From NCBI GenBank assembly GCA_902806415.1, contig CADCWN010000022.1, positions 1-63,090 on the forward strand: a stretch of DNA of 63,090 nt, read 5' to 3'. Shown here piece after piece: positions 17,474 to 26,062 of this stretch (positions within the stretch are counted from its first letter, which is position 1; each line of letters opens with the position of its first letter). The DNA comes from an uncultured Thermomicrobiales bacterium (GTDB lineage: Bacteria > Chloroflexota > Chloroflexia > Thermomicrobiales > CADCWN01). Below the pieces are notes generated by a model. It saw only the letters and a program-made list of their open reading frames with translations. It was not told the DNA's origin and ran no database searches. Both the position numbers and the translations under genes were made by a program.

Positions 17474-18703
17474 CTATCCCGCCAACGCCCCGGTCAAGAT
17501 CGCCTCAACCTTTTCTCCCGCCTCGAACGGCTCGCGCCGGGCCGGGAGGGCCAGCAGGGCGTTCGCGCCGACCAGCGAGGCGAGGCGCGAGGAGCCTTGC
17601 GCGCCGGTGGTCGTGGCGACGAGTCGCCCGTCCGGCCCTTGGCGCACGGTCGCGCGCTGGAACTCGGGGCGATCACCGGGGGTGATCGGGTGCGCCAGTT
17701 CGACGCTGATGCGCGGGCGGGTTGGCTGGCGATGCCCGGCGAGTTTCAGCAGCGCAGGGCGCACAAAAATCTCGAAGCCGACCAGCGCGGAGACCGGGTT
17801 GCCGGGCAGGCCGAAGATCAGCTTCTCGTCGGCAACCGTGGCGAAGTGGAGCGGCTTGCCGGGTTTCATGAACAGGCGACCGAAGCGGACCGTGGCGAGT
17901 TCGTCGAGCAACCCTTTGACGAGGTCGCGCTGCCCCATCGAGACCCCGCCGGAGGTGATCAGCATGTCGGCGACGGCGAGGGCGTCGAGCAGCGACGCGC
18001 GCGTCGCCCTCTCCTCGTCCGGGGCGATCGTGGAGCGGACGACCGGCAAGCGTAGCTCGGCCAGGGCGACGCCGAGGGCATAGCGATTGGCGTCCCGGAT
18101 TTGCCCCGGCCCCGGCGTCTCCCAGGGCTCGACCAGTTCGTCGCCGGTGCTGAGGACGGCGACGCGCGGGCGCGGGTGGACGATCGGCTCGGCGATGCCG
18201 AGGCTGGCGAGCAGGCCCATCTCCGCCGGACCGATGATCGTCCCGGCGGCGAGGACTTGCTGCCCGCGCGCCATATCGACGCCGATCGGGCGGATATTCT
18301 CGCCGACCTCGATCAGATCTTGCCCGATCTCGACCCGCCCCTCCCGCTCGGTCGTCCGCTCGACCATCACCACCGCGTCGGCCCCAGGGGGCAGCGGCGA
18401 GCCGGTGGTGATCCGCGCTACCGTGCCGGGGCGCACGGCAAGCCCGGCGTCGTACCCGGCGAGTTGCTCGCCAATTAATTCCCGCCAGCCTGCACCATCG
18501 GCCGCGACGACCGCGTACCCATCCATCGTCGCCGCCGGGAAGGGTGGTAAATCTTCGTCCGCGACGATCGCCTCGGCGAGGACCAGCCCGCCCGCTTCGG
18601 CCAGCGGCACCGGGGCGGGTTGGAGGATCGGCGCGGCATCGAGGACACGCCTCAGGGCTTCCTCGACGCTGATGCTGTCGGCGGGAACGGAGAGGATGCT
18701 CAT
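17474..18703 (-). CDS. moeA: Molybdopterin molybdotransferase MoeA
   Basis: A 409-residue MoeA, which inserts molybdate into adenylylated molybdopterin in the last step of molybdenum-cofactor synthesis. Family marks include PPFPAATMDGYAV near the N-terminus, RITTGSPLPPGADAVVMVE, RVAVLSTGDELVEP, DMLITSGGVSMGQRDLVK and FGLPGNPVSALVGFEIFVRP. Length is typical. The start is set at the ATG with GAGGAG four bases upstream; the same frame extends 340 bases further 5' but contains no coding character there. No other molybdenum-cofactor gene lies in the window. Confidence 0.95.
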   Translation of the reverse strand: MSILSVPADSISVEEALRRVLDAAPILQPAPVPLAEAGGLVLAEAIVADEDLPPFPAATMDGYAVVAADGAGWRELIGEQLAGYDAGLAVRPGTVARITTGSPLPPGADAVVMVERTTEREGRVEIGQDLIEVGENIRPIGVDMARGQQVLAAGTIIGPAEMGLLASLGIAEPIVHPRPRVAVLSTGDELVEPWETPGPGQIRDANRYALGVALAELRLPVVRSTIAPDEERATRASLLDALAVADMLITSGGVSMGQRDLVKGLLDELATVRFGRLFMKPGKPLHFATVADEKLIFGLPGNPVSALVGFEIFVRPALLKLAGHRQPTRPRISVELAHPITPGDRPEFQRATVRQGPDGRLVATTTGAQGSSRLASLVGANALLALPARREPFEAGEKVEAILTGALAG

Positions 18704-19110
18704 GGTACTCCTCGCTCGGCGTTGCGTTCGCCCGGCTGTGTACTCGCGGTGGGCGGTCGCCGCGGCGACCGCCCTCATCCCATCATAGCACGAGGCTCCG
18801 CAAGGGCGGGGTGGGCTATTTATGCAAGCTGGGGCGGCGATAGAACGAGATGCGGAAGGGGAGGAGCAAGCAGGCGCGGGTTCTCTCAGTGACGCGGGCA
18901 AATCCGGGCAGGCGAATTGCGCCAGAATGCCGCATCCAGATCGGTTATACGAAAATTTGTTCGGCAACACGGTTACAGCAAGAATTATGCCATTACTCGT
19001 GCGCCGCGCGAGGTTTGGCGCTATACTCAGTCTGGTATGGAGCACGAGCGCGGCGCGCCCGAAGGGGCCACGTGCGGCGTCACCCGATGATGATGACGAA
19101 GGGAAACGCG
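18704..19110. other. Intergenic region between divergent moeA and rpoN
   Basis: About 400 bases without a supported gene. It is AT-richer near 18950-19030 and contains a TATACT -10 candidate on the plus strand. It should hold promoters for both moeA (minus) and rpoN (plus). No large repeat is seen. Confidence 0.45.
19022..19027 (+). promoter_or_regulatory. Candidate -10 hexamer TATACT upstream of rpoN
   Basis: GCGCTATACTCAG lies 84 bases before the rpoN start. The same hexamer precedes four other plus-strand genes in this window. No good -35 is visible. Confidence 0.35.
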
Positions 19111-20538
19111 ATGAGTATGCGGATGGATGCCGGCATGGACATGTCCGCCGAGATGCGGGCGTGGGTGTCGCCGAGCTTGATCGAGGCGAACTATATCCTC
19201 AGCCTATCGCGGCAGGAGTTGCAAGAGGTCATCCGGGAAGAGATGCTGGCGAACCCGGCGCTGGAGATGGACGACAAGGAGATTTGCCCGCTCTGCGGCG
19301 GCGTTGTGGAAGGGCCGTTCTGCCCGGTCTGCCTCACCAATCAGCAGCTCGAACGGCAAGAGGCGAGCTATGAGGATAATCCCGAGATCATGACGCAGCA
19401 GTCGCCGAACGGGATCGCGGAGGATGATTTCGACCCCCTCACGCTGATCGCCTCGGAGACCAACTTGCCCGATCAGATCCTCTCCGACGTGCGCACCCTC
19501 CTCGACGACAACGAAATCCCGATCGCCGAATACCTGATCGAGAGCCTTGACGACCGCGGCTACCTGACGATCTCGCTGGCGGCGGTGGCGAAAGTCTTTG
19601 GCGAGGCCGAGGAGATGGTCGAGGAGATCCTGGTCCTGATCCAGCAGATCGCCCCGGTGGGGGTGGCGGCGCGCGACATGCGCGAGTGCCTGCTCCTCCA
19701 ACTCGACTATCTGGTTCGCAACAACGCCGAAGTGCCGGTCGCGGTCCAGCAGATCGTCGAGGGCCACCTGGAGGATCTCGGCTCGCACAAGTACGGGTAT
19801 ATCGCCGGGGCGCTGGGGATCGCGACCGAGGAGGTCGAGGCAGCGCGCGACTTCATCCGCAGCCAACTCAGCCCATTCCCGCTCCAGAGCCAGGAGGCGC
19901 GCTCCTGGAAGAGCCCGAACAGCGCGCCATACGTCGCCCCGGACGTGGTGATCTCGCTGCACGAGGGCGAGTTCCTGGTCGAGGTGGTCGAGGCGCGGCA
20001 TTTCTTCCTGCGGATGAGTTCGCTCTACGAGCAGATCGCCGTGTCGCTGTCGCAGAAGGGATCGCAGCCGAACGTCAGCGACTCGGATAAGAAGCACGTC
20101 CGCGACTTCACCTCGCGGGCCAAGGTCTTCATCGCCAATATCCAGCAGCGGCGGGAGACATTGCGGAAGATCGCGCTCTGCCTCGTCGATCTGCAAGAAG
20201 ATTTCCTGCGCGGCGGCGTGCGCGAATTGCGCCCGCTTACCCGCGCGATCGTCGCCCAGCAGGTCGGCGTCCACGAATCGACCGTCAGCCGCGCCACGGC
20301 GAATAAGTACGTGATGCTGCCGACGCGCAAGGTGATCCCGTTCAGCGACTTCTTCACCCCGTCGCTCTCGATCAAGGATGTGATCCGCGAGATGGTCGTC
20401 AAGGAGCGCGCGAAGGGCCAGCCGCTGACCGACCGCGAGATCTGCAGCCGCCTCTTGCAGCAGGGGATCCGCATCGCTCGTCGCACCGTGGCGAAGTACC
20501 GCGCGGAACTCGGTATCCTGCCATCGACGATGCGCTGA
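19111..20538 (+). CDS. rpoN: RNA polymerase sigma-54 factor with inserted zinc ribbon
   Basis: A 475-residue sigma-54. Region I is short (VSPSLIEANYILSLSRQELQEVIREEM, NPALEM) and less glutamine-rich than usual. A four-cysteine ribbon, CPLCGG then FCPVC (residues about 59-74), is inserted before the core-binding domain. The core-binding domain follows (ESLDDRGYLTIS, APVGVAARDMRECLLLQL). The DNA-binding part has VGVHESTVSRATANKYV and ends with the RpoN box ARRTVAKYRAEL (from residue 456). Sigma-54 directs transcription from -24/-12 promoters and needs an AAA+ activator; none is encoded in the window. The start ATG after GAAGGGAAACGCG is preferred among several in-frame ATGs. Confidence 0.92.
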   Translation: MSMRMDAGMDMSAEMRAWVSPSLIEANYILSLSRQELQEVIREEMLANPALEMDDKEICPLCGGVVEGPFCPVCLTNQQLERQEASYEDNPEIMTQQSPNGIAEDDFDPLTLIASETNLPDQILSDVRTLLDDNEIPIAEYLIESLDDRGYLTISLAAVAKVFGEAEEMVEEILVLIQQIAPVGVAARDMRECLLLQLDYLVRNNAEVPVAVQQIVEGHLEDLGSHKYGYIAGALGIATEEVEAARDFIRSQLSPFPLQSQEARSWKSPNSAPYVAPDVVISLHEGEFLVEVVEARHFFLRMSSLYEQIAVSLSQKGSQPNVSDSDKKHVRDFTSRAKVFIANIQQRRETLRKIALCLVDLQEDFLRGGVRELRPLTRAIVAQQVGVHESTVSRATANKYVMLPTRKVIPFSDFFTPSLSIKDVIREMVVKERAKGQPLTDREICSRLLQQGIRIARRTVAKYRAELGILPSTMR

Positions 20539-20550
20539 GTCGCGCGGACG

Positions 20551-20603
20551 CGGAGGCGGCGAGGGGGCCGGGGATTCACTCCCCGGCCCCCTCGCCGCCT
20601 CCG
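20551..20603. terminator. Bidirectional hairpin terminator
   Basis: Perfect 23-bp arms with a 7-base loop (ATTCACT), 12 bases after the rpoN stop and 26 bases before the end of the convergent SLH gene. It is almost entirely G and C and lacks a clear T tract. Confidence 0.75.
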
Positions 20604-20629
20604 TATTGCCGTGTTTCCGGGTCAGACTG

Positions 20630-21488
20630 TTACGGTGCGGTGGTGCCGCGCGAGCCGTCCGGGCCGAAGGGAATCGTCTCGGCCTGCATGTTGCCGAAGC
20701 CGAAACCAACGTCCTGTGCCGCACCCACTTCCCTGACGACAACCATCCGGAAGGTGTAGGTGCCGGGCTCCAACTCGAAGACGCGCGAGCCGGAGAAGTC
20801 AAGCCGCTCGGCTGGGGCTACCGCCGGTGTCGTCCCTGACGCTGGGGCGCTGACAATCGCGTTGGGGTTCGCGCCAACAACGCTGCGAGTTACAATCTGT
20901 GCCGCGCCAGCCGCCTCCCCATCCCGCCGAATATCACCGCGAAGCAGTGTGGCAGTTCCCGGGACACCAGCGGACGATCGCGCGAAGACGTAGCCGGTGA
21001 AGCTCACCTTGACAAAAACGGTCGCGTCGCCCGTGCGGCCAGGCACGACCAGCGTCACATCCATGTACTCTTTCTCGGTCGCCGCGCCGAGGTTGTCTTC
21101 AGCGCTGGCGGACGAGCGGGAGTCGAAGGCAATGCGGTTGAGTGCTGCGGTGCGGACGAGGAACGAGGACATTTCCTCGCGGGTCACGTTCTGCTTGGGG
21201 TAGTAGAAACGGGTATTCGGATCGTTCGGGTTCTCGAAACCGTTGGCGATCCCGAGATTGTAGGCGGTGTCGATGTCCGGGTCGTGGACAGTTCCCGCGA
21301 GATCGATGAAGGGATTCGCCGCGAAGATCGAGAGGGGCACCAGGGCTATCAACAGGGCCAGGATACCGACCGCGAACTTGCGGCTCTTGCGGGTGCCGGG
21401 CAACTTGGCGCGCCGCGCGCAACTCGCCCAGTTCTTTCTCCTGAGCATCCAAACGGGCAAGGACATCGTGCATAGCCTGGTCGCTCAT
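20630..21488 (-). pseudogene. SLH-domain surface protein gene with a +1 frameshift
   Basis: Translation should start at 21488: the ATG has GGAGG five bases upstream and gives MSDQAMHDVLARLDAQEKEL. That frame breaks down after about 26 codons and stops at 21099. The rest of the protein is in the +1 frame from about 21420: KSRKFAVGILALLIALVP (membrane segment), then an SLH motif (FIDLAGTVHDPDIDTAYNLGIANG ... NVTREEMSSFLVRTAAL) and a beta-rich C-terminal domain. The change falls in the GC-alternating stretch GCGCGCGGCGCGCC near 21408-21421, so one extra base there explains it. Pseudogene, sequencing error or +1 recoding cannot be separated from one sequence. The intact product would be about 285 residues and attach to the cell wall. 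Confidence 0.75.
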
Positions 21489-22005
21489 CTTGTCCTCCAG
21501 CGTATGTCAGCCAATCATACGCTCGTCTTCCACCGTCCCCGTATACAGCACCTCACCCCTACGGCCAAGATTGGCCCGCTCCAGCCCATCCCCTTGGGCC
21601 ACGCCAGATGGCCTACTCCTCGCCACTAGCATAGTGCTGGAGGGCAGATCTGGCCGGTATTGCAGAGAATATGCGGCGATACCTCGGGCGATGACGGTGG
21701 CAGCGAGGGGAGGCAACGAGAATCGGGCGCACCAGATAGCTGTCGGAGTGCCAGTTTTCACGCTTGTCAGGAAAGTCGTTCGCTCCCTCGACCTGGTACT
21801 TACTACGTGTCTACTCCGGTTTTGGATGCTGGGGAAGTGAGTAGCAAGAAAAGTGCCATCAAGACCATGAGCGGTCATTGAGTCTGACGAAGTATGTGGC
21901 GCGGCAAAACAGGTTCCCAACCTTCATCAGGAACGGCTCCGCAGGCCGCGAGGCATTGCTGCCGCCACTAGCTCGCTTTCCCAGCGGTGGTGGGGTCGTT
22001 GTGCT
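21489..22005. other. Intergenic region without recognisable gene
   Basis: About 520 bases of lower GC than its neighbours, between two minus-strand genes. Short open frames exist but none has protein-like composition or a binding site. A small palindrome, CACTA-TGC-TAGTG, is present near 21623-21635 and may lie in the promoter of the SLH gene. Otherwise I see nothing. Confidence 0.4.
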
Positions 22006-22395
22006 CTAGCGGCTGCTGTCCGAATCCGTGTCCACTTCTTCCGGCAATGAGGACGTCTCGCCCGCGAGCAGCAACAGCAGGCGCGCTACTTGCGCCTGCG
22101 CGAGCGTCGCATCAGCCTGCGCGAGCGGTCCGTTCAGCGCGGTGTGCAAACCCTGGAGCTCTTCGCGCAGGGCGAGCAGCACCTTTAGGCCGGTCAGATT
22201 CAGCCCGAACTGCTCGACGGTGCCGATGAGATGGCGCAACTGCTCGATGTCGTCCGCCGAATAGAGGCGGCGCCGCCCCTCGGTGCGCGTGGGGCGGAGG
22301 AACCCGGCACGCTCATAGTTCCGCAACGTCTGAGGATGGACATCGAGCAGTCGCGCCGCGACGCTAATGACATAAACCGGCGTTTGTTCGGCCAT
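22006..22395 (-). CDS. MerR-family regulator, HspR-like
   Basis: A 129-residue MerR regulator. The HTH reads VYVISVAARLLDVHPQTLRNYERAGFLRPTRTEGRRRLYS, followed by DDIEQLRHLIGTVEQFGLNLTGLKVLL. This is closest to HspR, the heat-shock repressor of actinobacteria and relatives, especially the HPQTLR.YE and GLNL.G.K blocks. A short helical C-terminal region and an acidic tail follow. HspR normally represses dnaK or clpB and needs DnaK as co-repressor; no chaperone gene lies nearby, so this copy may control distant genes. The upstream region contains a promoter overlapped by an inverted repeat, suggesting autoregulation. Confidence 0.82.
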   Translation of the reverse strand: MAEQTPVYVISVAARLLDVHPQTLRNYERAGFLRPTRTEGRRRLYSADDIEQLRHLIGTVEQFGLNLTGLKVLLALREELQGLHTALNGPLAQADATLAQAQVARLLLLLAGETSSLPEEVDTDSDSSR

Positions 22396-22442
22396 AGACT
22401 ATTCCTTCGTCGGATATGCACAGTGTCCATTACCCAATATCC

Positions 22443-22474
22443 ATAAGCATAATACTTATAAACGCCGTTGTCTA
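22443..22474 (-). promoter_or_regulatory. Promoter and inverted-repeat operator for the HspR-like gene
   Basis: On the minus strand: -35 TAGACA (22469-22474), a 17-base spacer, then -10 TATGCT (22446-22451), about 50 bases before the ATG. The inverted repeat ATAAG-N7-CTTAT (22443-22459) overlaps the spacer and -10. Its N7 spacing is that of HspR operators (HAIR, CTTGAGT-N7-ACTCAAG), though the half-site differs. Confidence 0.5.
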
Positions 22475-22561
22475 TTTTTCAGACGAGGGGATTGATACAA
22501 TGCGCGTGACCAGCGCGCCGATCGCACGTTCTATCGTTGGTCGCGCGCGTACCGCCCCTGG

Positions 22562-22570
22562 TGGTATACT
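22562..22570 (+). promoter_or_regulatory. Extended -10 promoter TGGTATACT
   Basis: An extended -10 (TG, one base, TATACT) 78 bases before the small membrane protein gene. No -35 at 16-18 bases. Confidence 0.45.
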
Positions 22571-22648
22571 CGGGCGCGCCGCTTATGGATAAGAGCGGGG
22601 TACCGCTACGCCTATCGCCATGCCCGGTGGAGGATTGAGGGGAGAAGA

Positions 22649-22921
22649 ATGTCTCAGAGCCGCATTCTGGCGATCGTATTCATCGTGGTCGGCGTCTTCC
22701 TCGCCCTCCTATCGGCGGTCGCCGATCTGTTCCAGGGGACGATCGGGGCGGTTGATTCGACGTTCGGCTGGAAACAACTCCTCGGGCTGATCCTCGGGAT
22801 CATCTTGATCGTCGCGGGGATTATCCTCCTGCGCCAGGGGGATGTCGAGTACGAGGACGACGAAGACGAAGACGATCTCGAGGCGGAAGTCGTCGAGGAA
22901 GAAGTCGAGCGGCGGGCCTGA
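22649..22921 (+). CDS. Small membrane protein with acidic tail
   Basis: A 90-residue protein with two predicted membrane helices (ILAIVFIVVGVFLALLSAV and LLGLILGIILIVAGIILL) joined by a short loop, then a strongly acidic C-terminus (EYEDDEDEDDLEAEVVEEEVE). Both ends are likely cytoplasmic. GGGGAGAAG upstream supports the ATG. The function is not recognised; similar two-helix proteins are common and often uncharacterised. It is followed by the sugar nucleotidyltransferase gene after 29 bases and probably shares its transcript. Confidence 0.75.
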   Translation: MSQSRILAIVFIVVGVFLALLSAVADLFQGTIGAVDSTFGWKQLLGLILGIILIVAGIILLRQGDVEYEDDEDEDDLEAEVVEEEVERRA

Positions 22922-22950
22922 GTGCGGGCGACGTTGCGCGGGAGGCAGCA

Positions 22951-23718
22951 GTGAAAGGCGTCATCCTGGGCGGCGGGTTGGGGAGTCGGCTCTATCCCCT
23001 GACCCACGCGACCAATAAGCATCTCCTACCGATTTACGACCGACCGATGGTCTACTACCCGATCGCCACACTGGTCAACGCCGGAATCGATGAAGTCATC
23101 ATCGTGACCGGTGGGCCGCACGCCGGCGATTATCTGCGTGTCTTGCAGAATGGTCGACAACTCGGGTTGCGCCATCTCGAATATACCTACCAGGAGCGAG
23201 AGGGCGGCATCGCCGAGGCGCTGGCGCTCTGCGAAGATTTCGCCGATGGCGAGTCGATCGTCGTCATCCTCGGTGATAATACGACCGACGCCGACATCCG
23301 CCCCGCCGTCCAGGATTTTCGCGAGGGTGCGCTGATCTTCTTGAAAGAGGTCCACGACCCGGACCGCTACGGTTGCCCGGTCTTCGATCCCGCCGACCGG
23401 CGGCGCATCTTGCGGATTGAGGAGAAGCCGAAGCAGCCACAGAGTAATCTCGCCGTCAGCGGCCTCTATCTGTACGACGGGCGCGTCTTCGACTACATCA
23501 AGCGCCTGAAGCCATCGGGACGCGGCGAGTTAGAGATCACCGACGTTAACAACTTCTACCTGGAAGATGGCCTGCTGCGCTGGGAAGAATTAGAAGGCTT
23601 CTGGAGCGACGCCGGCACCTTCGAGAGCCTCTATCGTAGTAACGTCTTCTGGGCGGAGAAGGCGCTCGGTGCTCAAGCAGCACAGAGCGGCATCGTGCAG
23701 GAGACCATTCCGCAGTAG
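22951..23718 (+). CDS. Glucose-1-phosphate thymidylyltransferase-like nucleotidyltransferase
   Basis: A 255-residue sugar-1-phosphate nucleotidyltransferase of the RmlA type. The N-terminal MKGVILGGGLGSRLYPLTHATNKHLLPIYDRPMVYYP is the nucleotide-binding signature. VILGDNTTD supplies the metal-binding Asp, and EKPKQPQSNLAVSGLYLYD and GRGELEITDVNNFYL are typical. The enzyme makes dTDP-glucose from glucose 1-phosphate and dTTP for deoxysugar or surface glycan synthesis. It is shorter than classical RmlA (about 290 residues), as in many Chloroflexota and archaeal forms, so the nucleotide used is uncertain. The GTG start has GGGAGGCAGCA directly upstream. The glycan genes at 54-63 kb could use its product. 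Confidence 0.88.
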   Translation: MKGVILGGGLGSRLYPLTHATNKHLLPIYDRPMVYYPIATLVNAGIDEVIIVTGGPHAGDYLRVLQNGRQLGLRHLEYTYQEREGGIAEALALCEDFADGESIVVILGDNTTDADIRPAVQDFREGALIFLKEVHDPDRYGCPVFDPADRRRILRIEEKPKQPQSNLAVSGLYLYDGRVFDYIKRLKPSGRGELEITDVNNFYLEDGLLRWEELEGFWSDAGTFESLYRSNVFWAEKALGAQAAQSGIVQETIPQ

Positions 23719-23751
23719 GGCTCCGCAACTCGTGGCAGATGTGACGATGAC

Positions 23752-23780
23752 GGGACGCGGGGGTAACTCCGCGTCCCTTT
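23752..23780 (+). terminator. Intrinsic terminator
   Basis: Nine-bp stem GGGACGCGG / CCGCGTCCC, 8-base loop, then TTT, 34 bases after the nucleotidyltransferase stop. It separates that gene from the argS unit. Confidence 0.65.
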
Positions 23781-23782
23781 GC

Positions 23783-23897
23783 AGTCGCGAGTCGTGGGCC
23801 GTGGGTCGTGAGAACTGCCTGTCAGTGGTGGTCTTGTTCGCAGACCGATTGCCGCTGGGAGTGAGTTCTCACGACCCACGACCCACGACTCGCGACT
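23783..23897 (+). repeat. Heptad-repeat stem-loop before argS (element B)
   Basis: 34-base arms (23783-23816 and 23864-23897) complementary at 33 of 34 positions around a 47-base loop. Each arm contains imperfect 7-mers of the GTCGTGG type. The right arm ends three bases before the GGAGG of argS and 13 bases before its ATG. Confidence 0.85.
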
Positions 23898-23910
23898 CTC
23901 GGAGGGGGCA

Positions 23911-26058
23911 ATGTCAGCAGAGAAAGAAGGGGCGATCAGAGAGCGGATCGCGCGGGTGCTGGACGAGCTCGGCTATCAGCCGCGCGCCATCGACTTGCGG
24001 CGGATCCCGTTCTCCGGGGCGTGGGGCGCGGCGACCTCAGTCGCCAAGGCGCTGGCCGGGCAGGCCGCCGCCGAGGATATCGCCGCGGCGACGGTGGGCC
24101 TCGACAAGAAAGAGGCGAAGGCGCGGGCCGCCGGGATCACCAATGCGAAGGCGCAGGAGATCGCCGAGCGACTGGCGGCGCGGCTGTTGGCCGACGGCGC
24201 GGTCGATCGGGTCGAGGCGATCAACGGCTTCGTCAACATCTATTTCGATGCCGCCTCCGCCGCGTTGCAGACGGTGCGGCGGGTTCTCGCCGAGGGGGCC
24301 GAGTACGGTCGCGGCGCGGCGCTCAACGAGAAGGTGATGGTCGAGTTCTCGCAGCCGAACACCCACAAGGCGTTCCACGTCGGTCACCTGCGCAATGCCG
24401 CGCTGGGCAACGCCCTCTGCAACATCCTGGAGCGCGCCGGCTTCGGCGTGATCCGGGCGAATTATATCGGCGACATCGGCAAGCATGTCATCTCCTGCCT
24501 CTGGTGCTACCGCGCCTTCCATCTCGGCCAGGAGCCGACGGAAGGGAAGGGCCGCTGGCTGGGGCAGATTTATACCGAGAGTTTGCAGCGGCTGTCCTAT
24601 CGCCAGGAGGTCGTCGATTTCATCAACAAGCTCAGTAAGGAGGATGAGGCGTTCAAGGCGTCCTCGGACCGGATGATCAAGGAACTCTGGCGGCGCAAGG
24701 TCGCTTCCGGTGAGGATATCGCCTACCTGCTCGGCCAGCTCAGCGGCAAGGGTGACCTGGATCTGGCGAAGGTCTACAACCCCGATTGTATCGCCGAGCT
24801 CTGGCAGATTATCGGCGCGCAGTTGCAGCAGGAAGTGCGACCGACGCGGACGACCGGCCCGGTGACCGACGAGGCGACCGCGCGGGCGTATCTCGACGAG
24901 TGGCGCCGGATCAACATCCACGCCGACTGGTGGATCCCCGCCGGGGAGTGGGAGCGCCAGTATCGCGAGACGTGGCTGGAGTGGGAGCGCAAAGACCCCG
25001 CCCTCGTCACCCTCTGGGAGCAGACCAAAGCCTGGAGTATGGAGGAGTTCGGCCGAATCTACGGCGAACTCGGCGTCCGCTTCGACCGCTGGTTCTACGA
25101 GAGCGAGGTCGAGGAGCCGGGCCGCGCGATCGTGCAGGAACTCCTCGACAAAGGGATCGCCGAGATCAGCGAGGGCTTGCCGGTCGTCAAGATCGACGAG
25201 AAGCTGGGGCTGGAGAAGGAGACCTATCGGGTGCTGCCGATCCTCCGCTCCGATGGCACGACCCTCTACTCGACGAAAGACCTCTCGCTGACGAAGGAGA
25301 AGTTCGAGCGCTACGGGGTCGATCGGGCGATCTGGGTGATCGACGTGCGGCAGTCGCTCTACATGCAGCAGATCTTCAAGATCATGGAACTGTGGGGTTT
25401 CCCGCAAGCCGATAAGTGCTTCCACCTCGGCTACGAGATGGTCGCGCTGCCCGAGGGGGCGATGAGCTCGCGGAGCGGCAAGACAATCCTCTATGACGAC
25501 ATCGCCCCCGAAGTCTTCCGCCGGGCGCGGGCGGTCATCGACGAGAAAAACCCCGAGATGCCGGACGAGCGCAAGGCGATCGTGGCGAAGCAGATCGGCG
25601 CGGGTGCGCTCCTCTACGGGATGCTCGACCGCGACAACAACCGCCTGCTGATCTTCGACGCCGAGGAGGCGCTGAGCCTGCACGGGCAGTCGGCCCCGTA
25701 CATCCAGTACGCCCATGCGCGGGCCTGCCGCCTCCTGGAGCGGGCCGATGGCGTGCCGGACCTGGACACGGCCCCCCCCGAGTTGGGCGAGTTGACCGCC
25801 CACGAGATCAATCTGATCGAGCAGATCGCGCTGCTGCCCGCCGAGGTGCAGCGCGCCGCGCGCGAGTACAAGCCGCTGGTGATCGCCACCTATGCCTACA
25901 ATCTCGCCGTGCGCACCAACGAATTCTACGAGCATTGTCGCGTCCTCGACGCCCCCGAGCCGCAGCGCAGCGCGCGCCTGGCGCTCGTCGCGGCGGCGCG
26001 GCAGGCCCTCGCCGCCACCCTCGGCCTGCTCGGCATCGCCGCGCCGGAGGCGATGTGA
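23911..26058 (+). CDS. argS: Arginyl-tRNA synthetase
   Basis: A 715-residue class I synthetase that charges tRNA-Arg. The N-terminal additional domain is followed by the HIGH motif as HVGHLRNAALGNAL (near 157), preceded by VMVEFSQPNTHKAF, and RANYIGDIGKHV. TLYSTKDLSLTKEKFERYGVDRAIWVID is the ArgRS-specific active-site segment. The KMSKS region is replaced by MSSRSGKTI (near 518), as is common in this family. The C-terminal DALR anticodon-binding domain ends the chain (YNLAVRTNEFYEHCRVL). It is longer than most bacterial ArgRS (550-600) and carries insertions in the connective region. GGAGGGGG precedes the ATG. The arginase gene follows, so the two could share a transcript. Confidence 0.95.
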   Translation: MSAEKEGAIRERIARVLDELGYQPRAIDLRRIPFSGAWGAATSVAKALAGQAAAEDIAAATVGLDKKEAKARAAGITNAKAQEIAERLAARLLADGAVDRVEAINGFVNIYFDAASAALQTVRRVLAEGAEYGRGAALNEKVMVEFSQPNTHKAFHVGHLRNAALGNALCNILERAGFGVIRANYIGDIGKHVISCLWCYRAFHLGQEPTEGKGRWLGQIYTESLQRLSYRQEVVDFINKLSKEDEAFKASSDRMIKELWRRKVASGEDIAYLLGQLSGKGDLDLAKVYNPDCIAELWQIIGAQLQQEVRPTRTTGPVTDEATARAYLDEWRRINIHADWWIPAGEWERQYRETWLEWERKDPALVTLWEQTKAWSMEEFGRIYGELGVRFDRWFYESEVEEPGRAIVQELLDKGIAEISEGLPVVKIDEKLGLEKETYRVLPILRSDGTTLYSTKDLSLTKEKFERYGVDRAIWVIDVRQSLYMQQIFKIMELWGFPQADKCFHLGYEMVALPEGAMSSRSGKTILYDDIAPEVFRRARAVIDEKNPEMPDERKAIVAKQIGAGALLYGMLDRDNNRLLIFDAEEALSLHGQSAPYIQYAHARACRLLERADGVPDLDTAPPELGELTAHEINLIEQIALLPAEVQRAAREYKPLVIATYAYNLAVRTNEFYEHCRVLDAPEPQRSARLALVAAARQALAATLGLLGIAAPEAM

Positions 26059-26062
26059 ACGC

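Noticed and set aside
18704..19110. Sigma-54 (-24/-12) promoter upstream of rpoN
   Set aside because: No TGGCAC-N5-TTGC pattern with correct spacing was found; only a TATACT -10 type site is visible.
21507..21920. Open frame of 137 codons in the gap after the SLH gene
   Set aside because: No binding site, no family resemblance and unusual composition; it looks non-coding.
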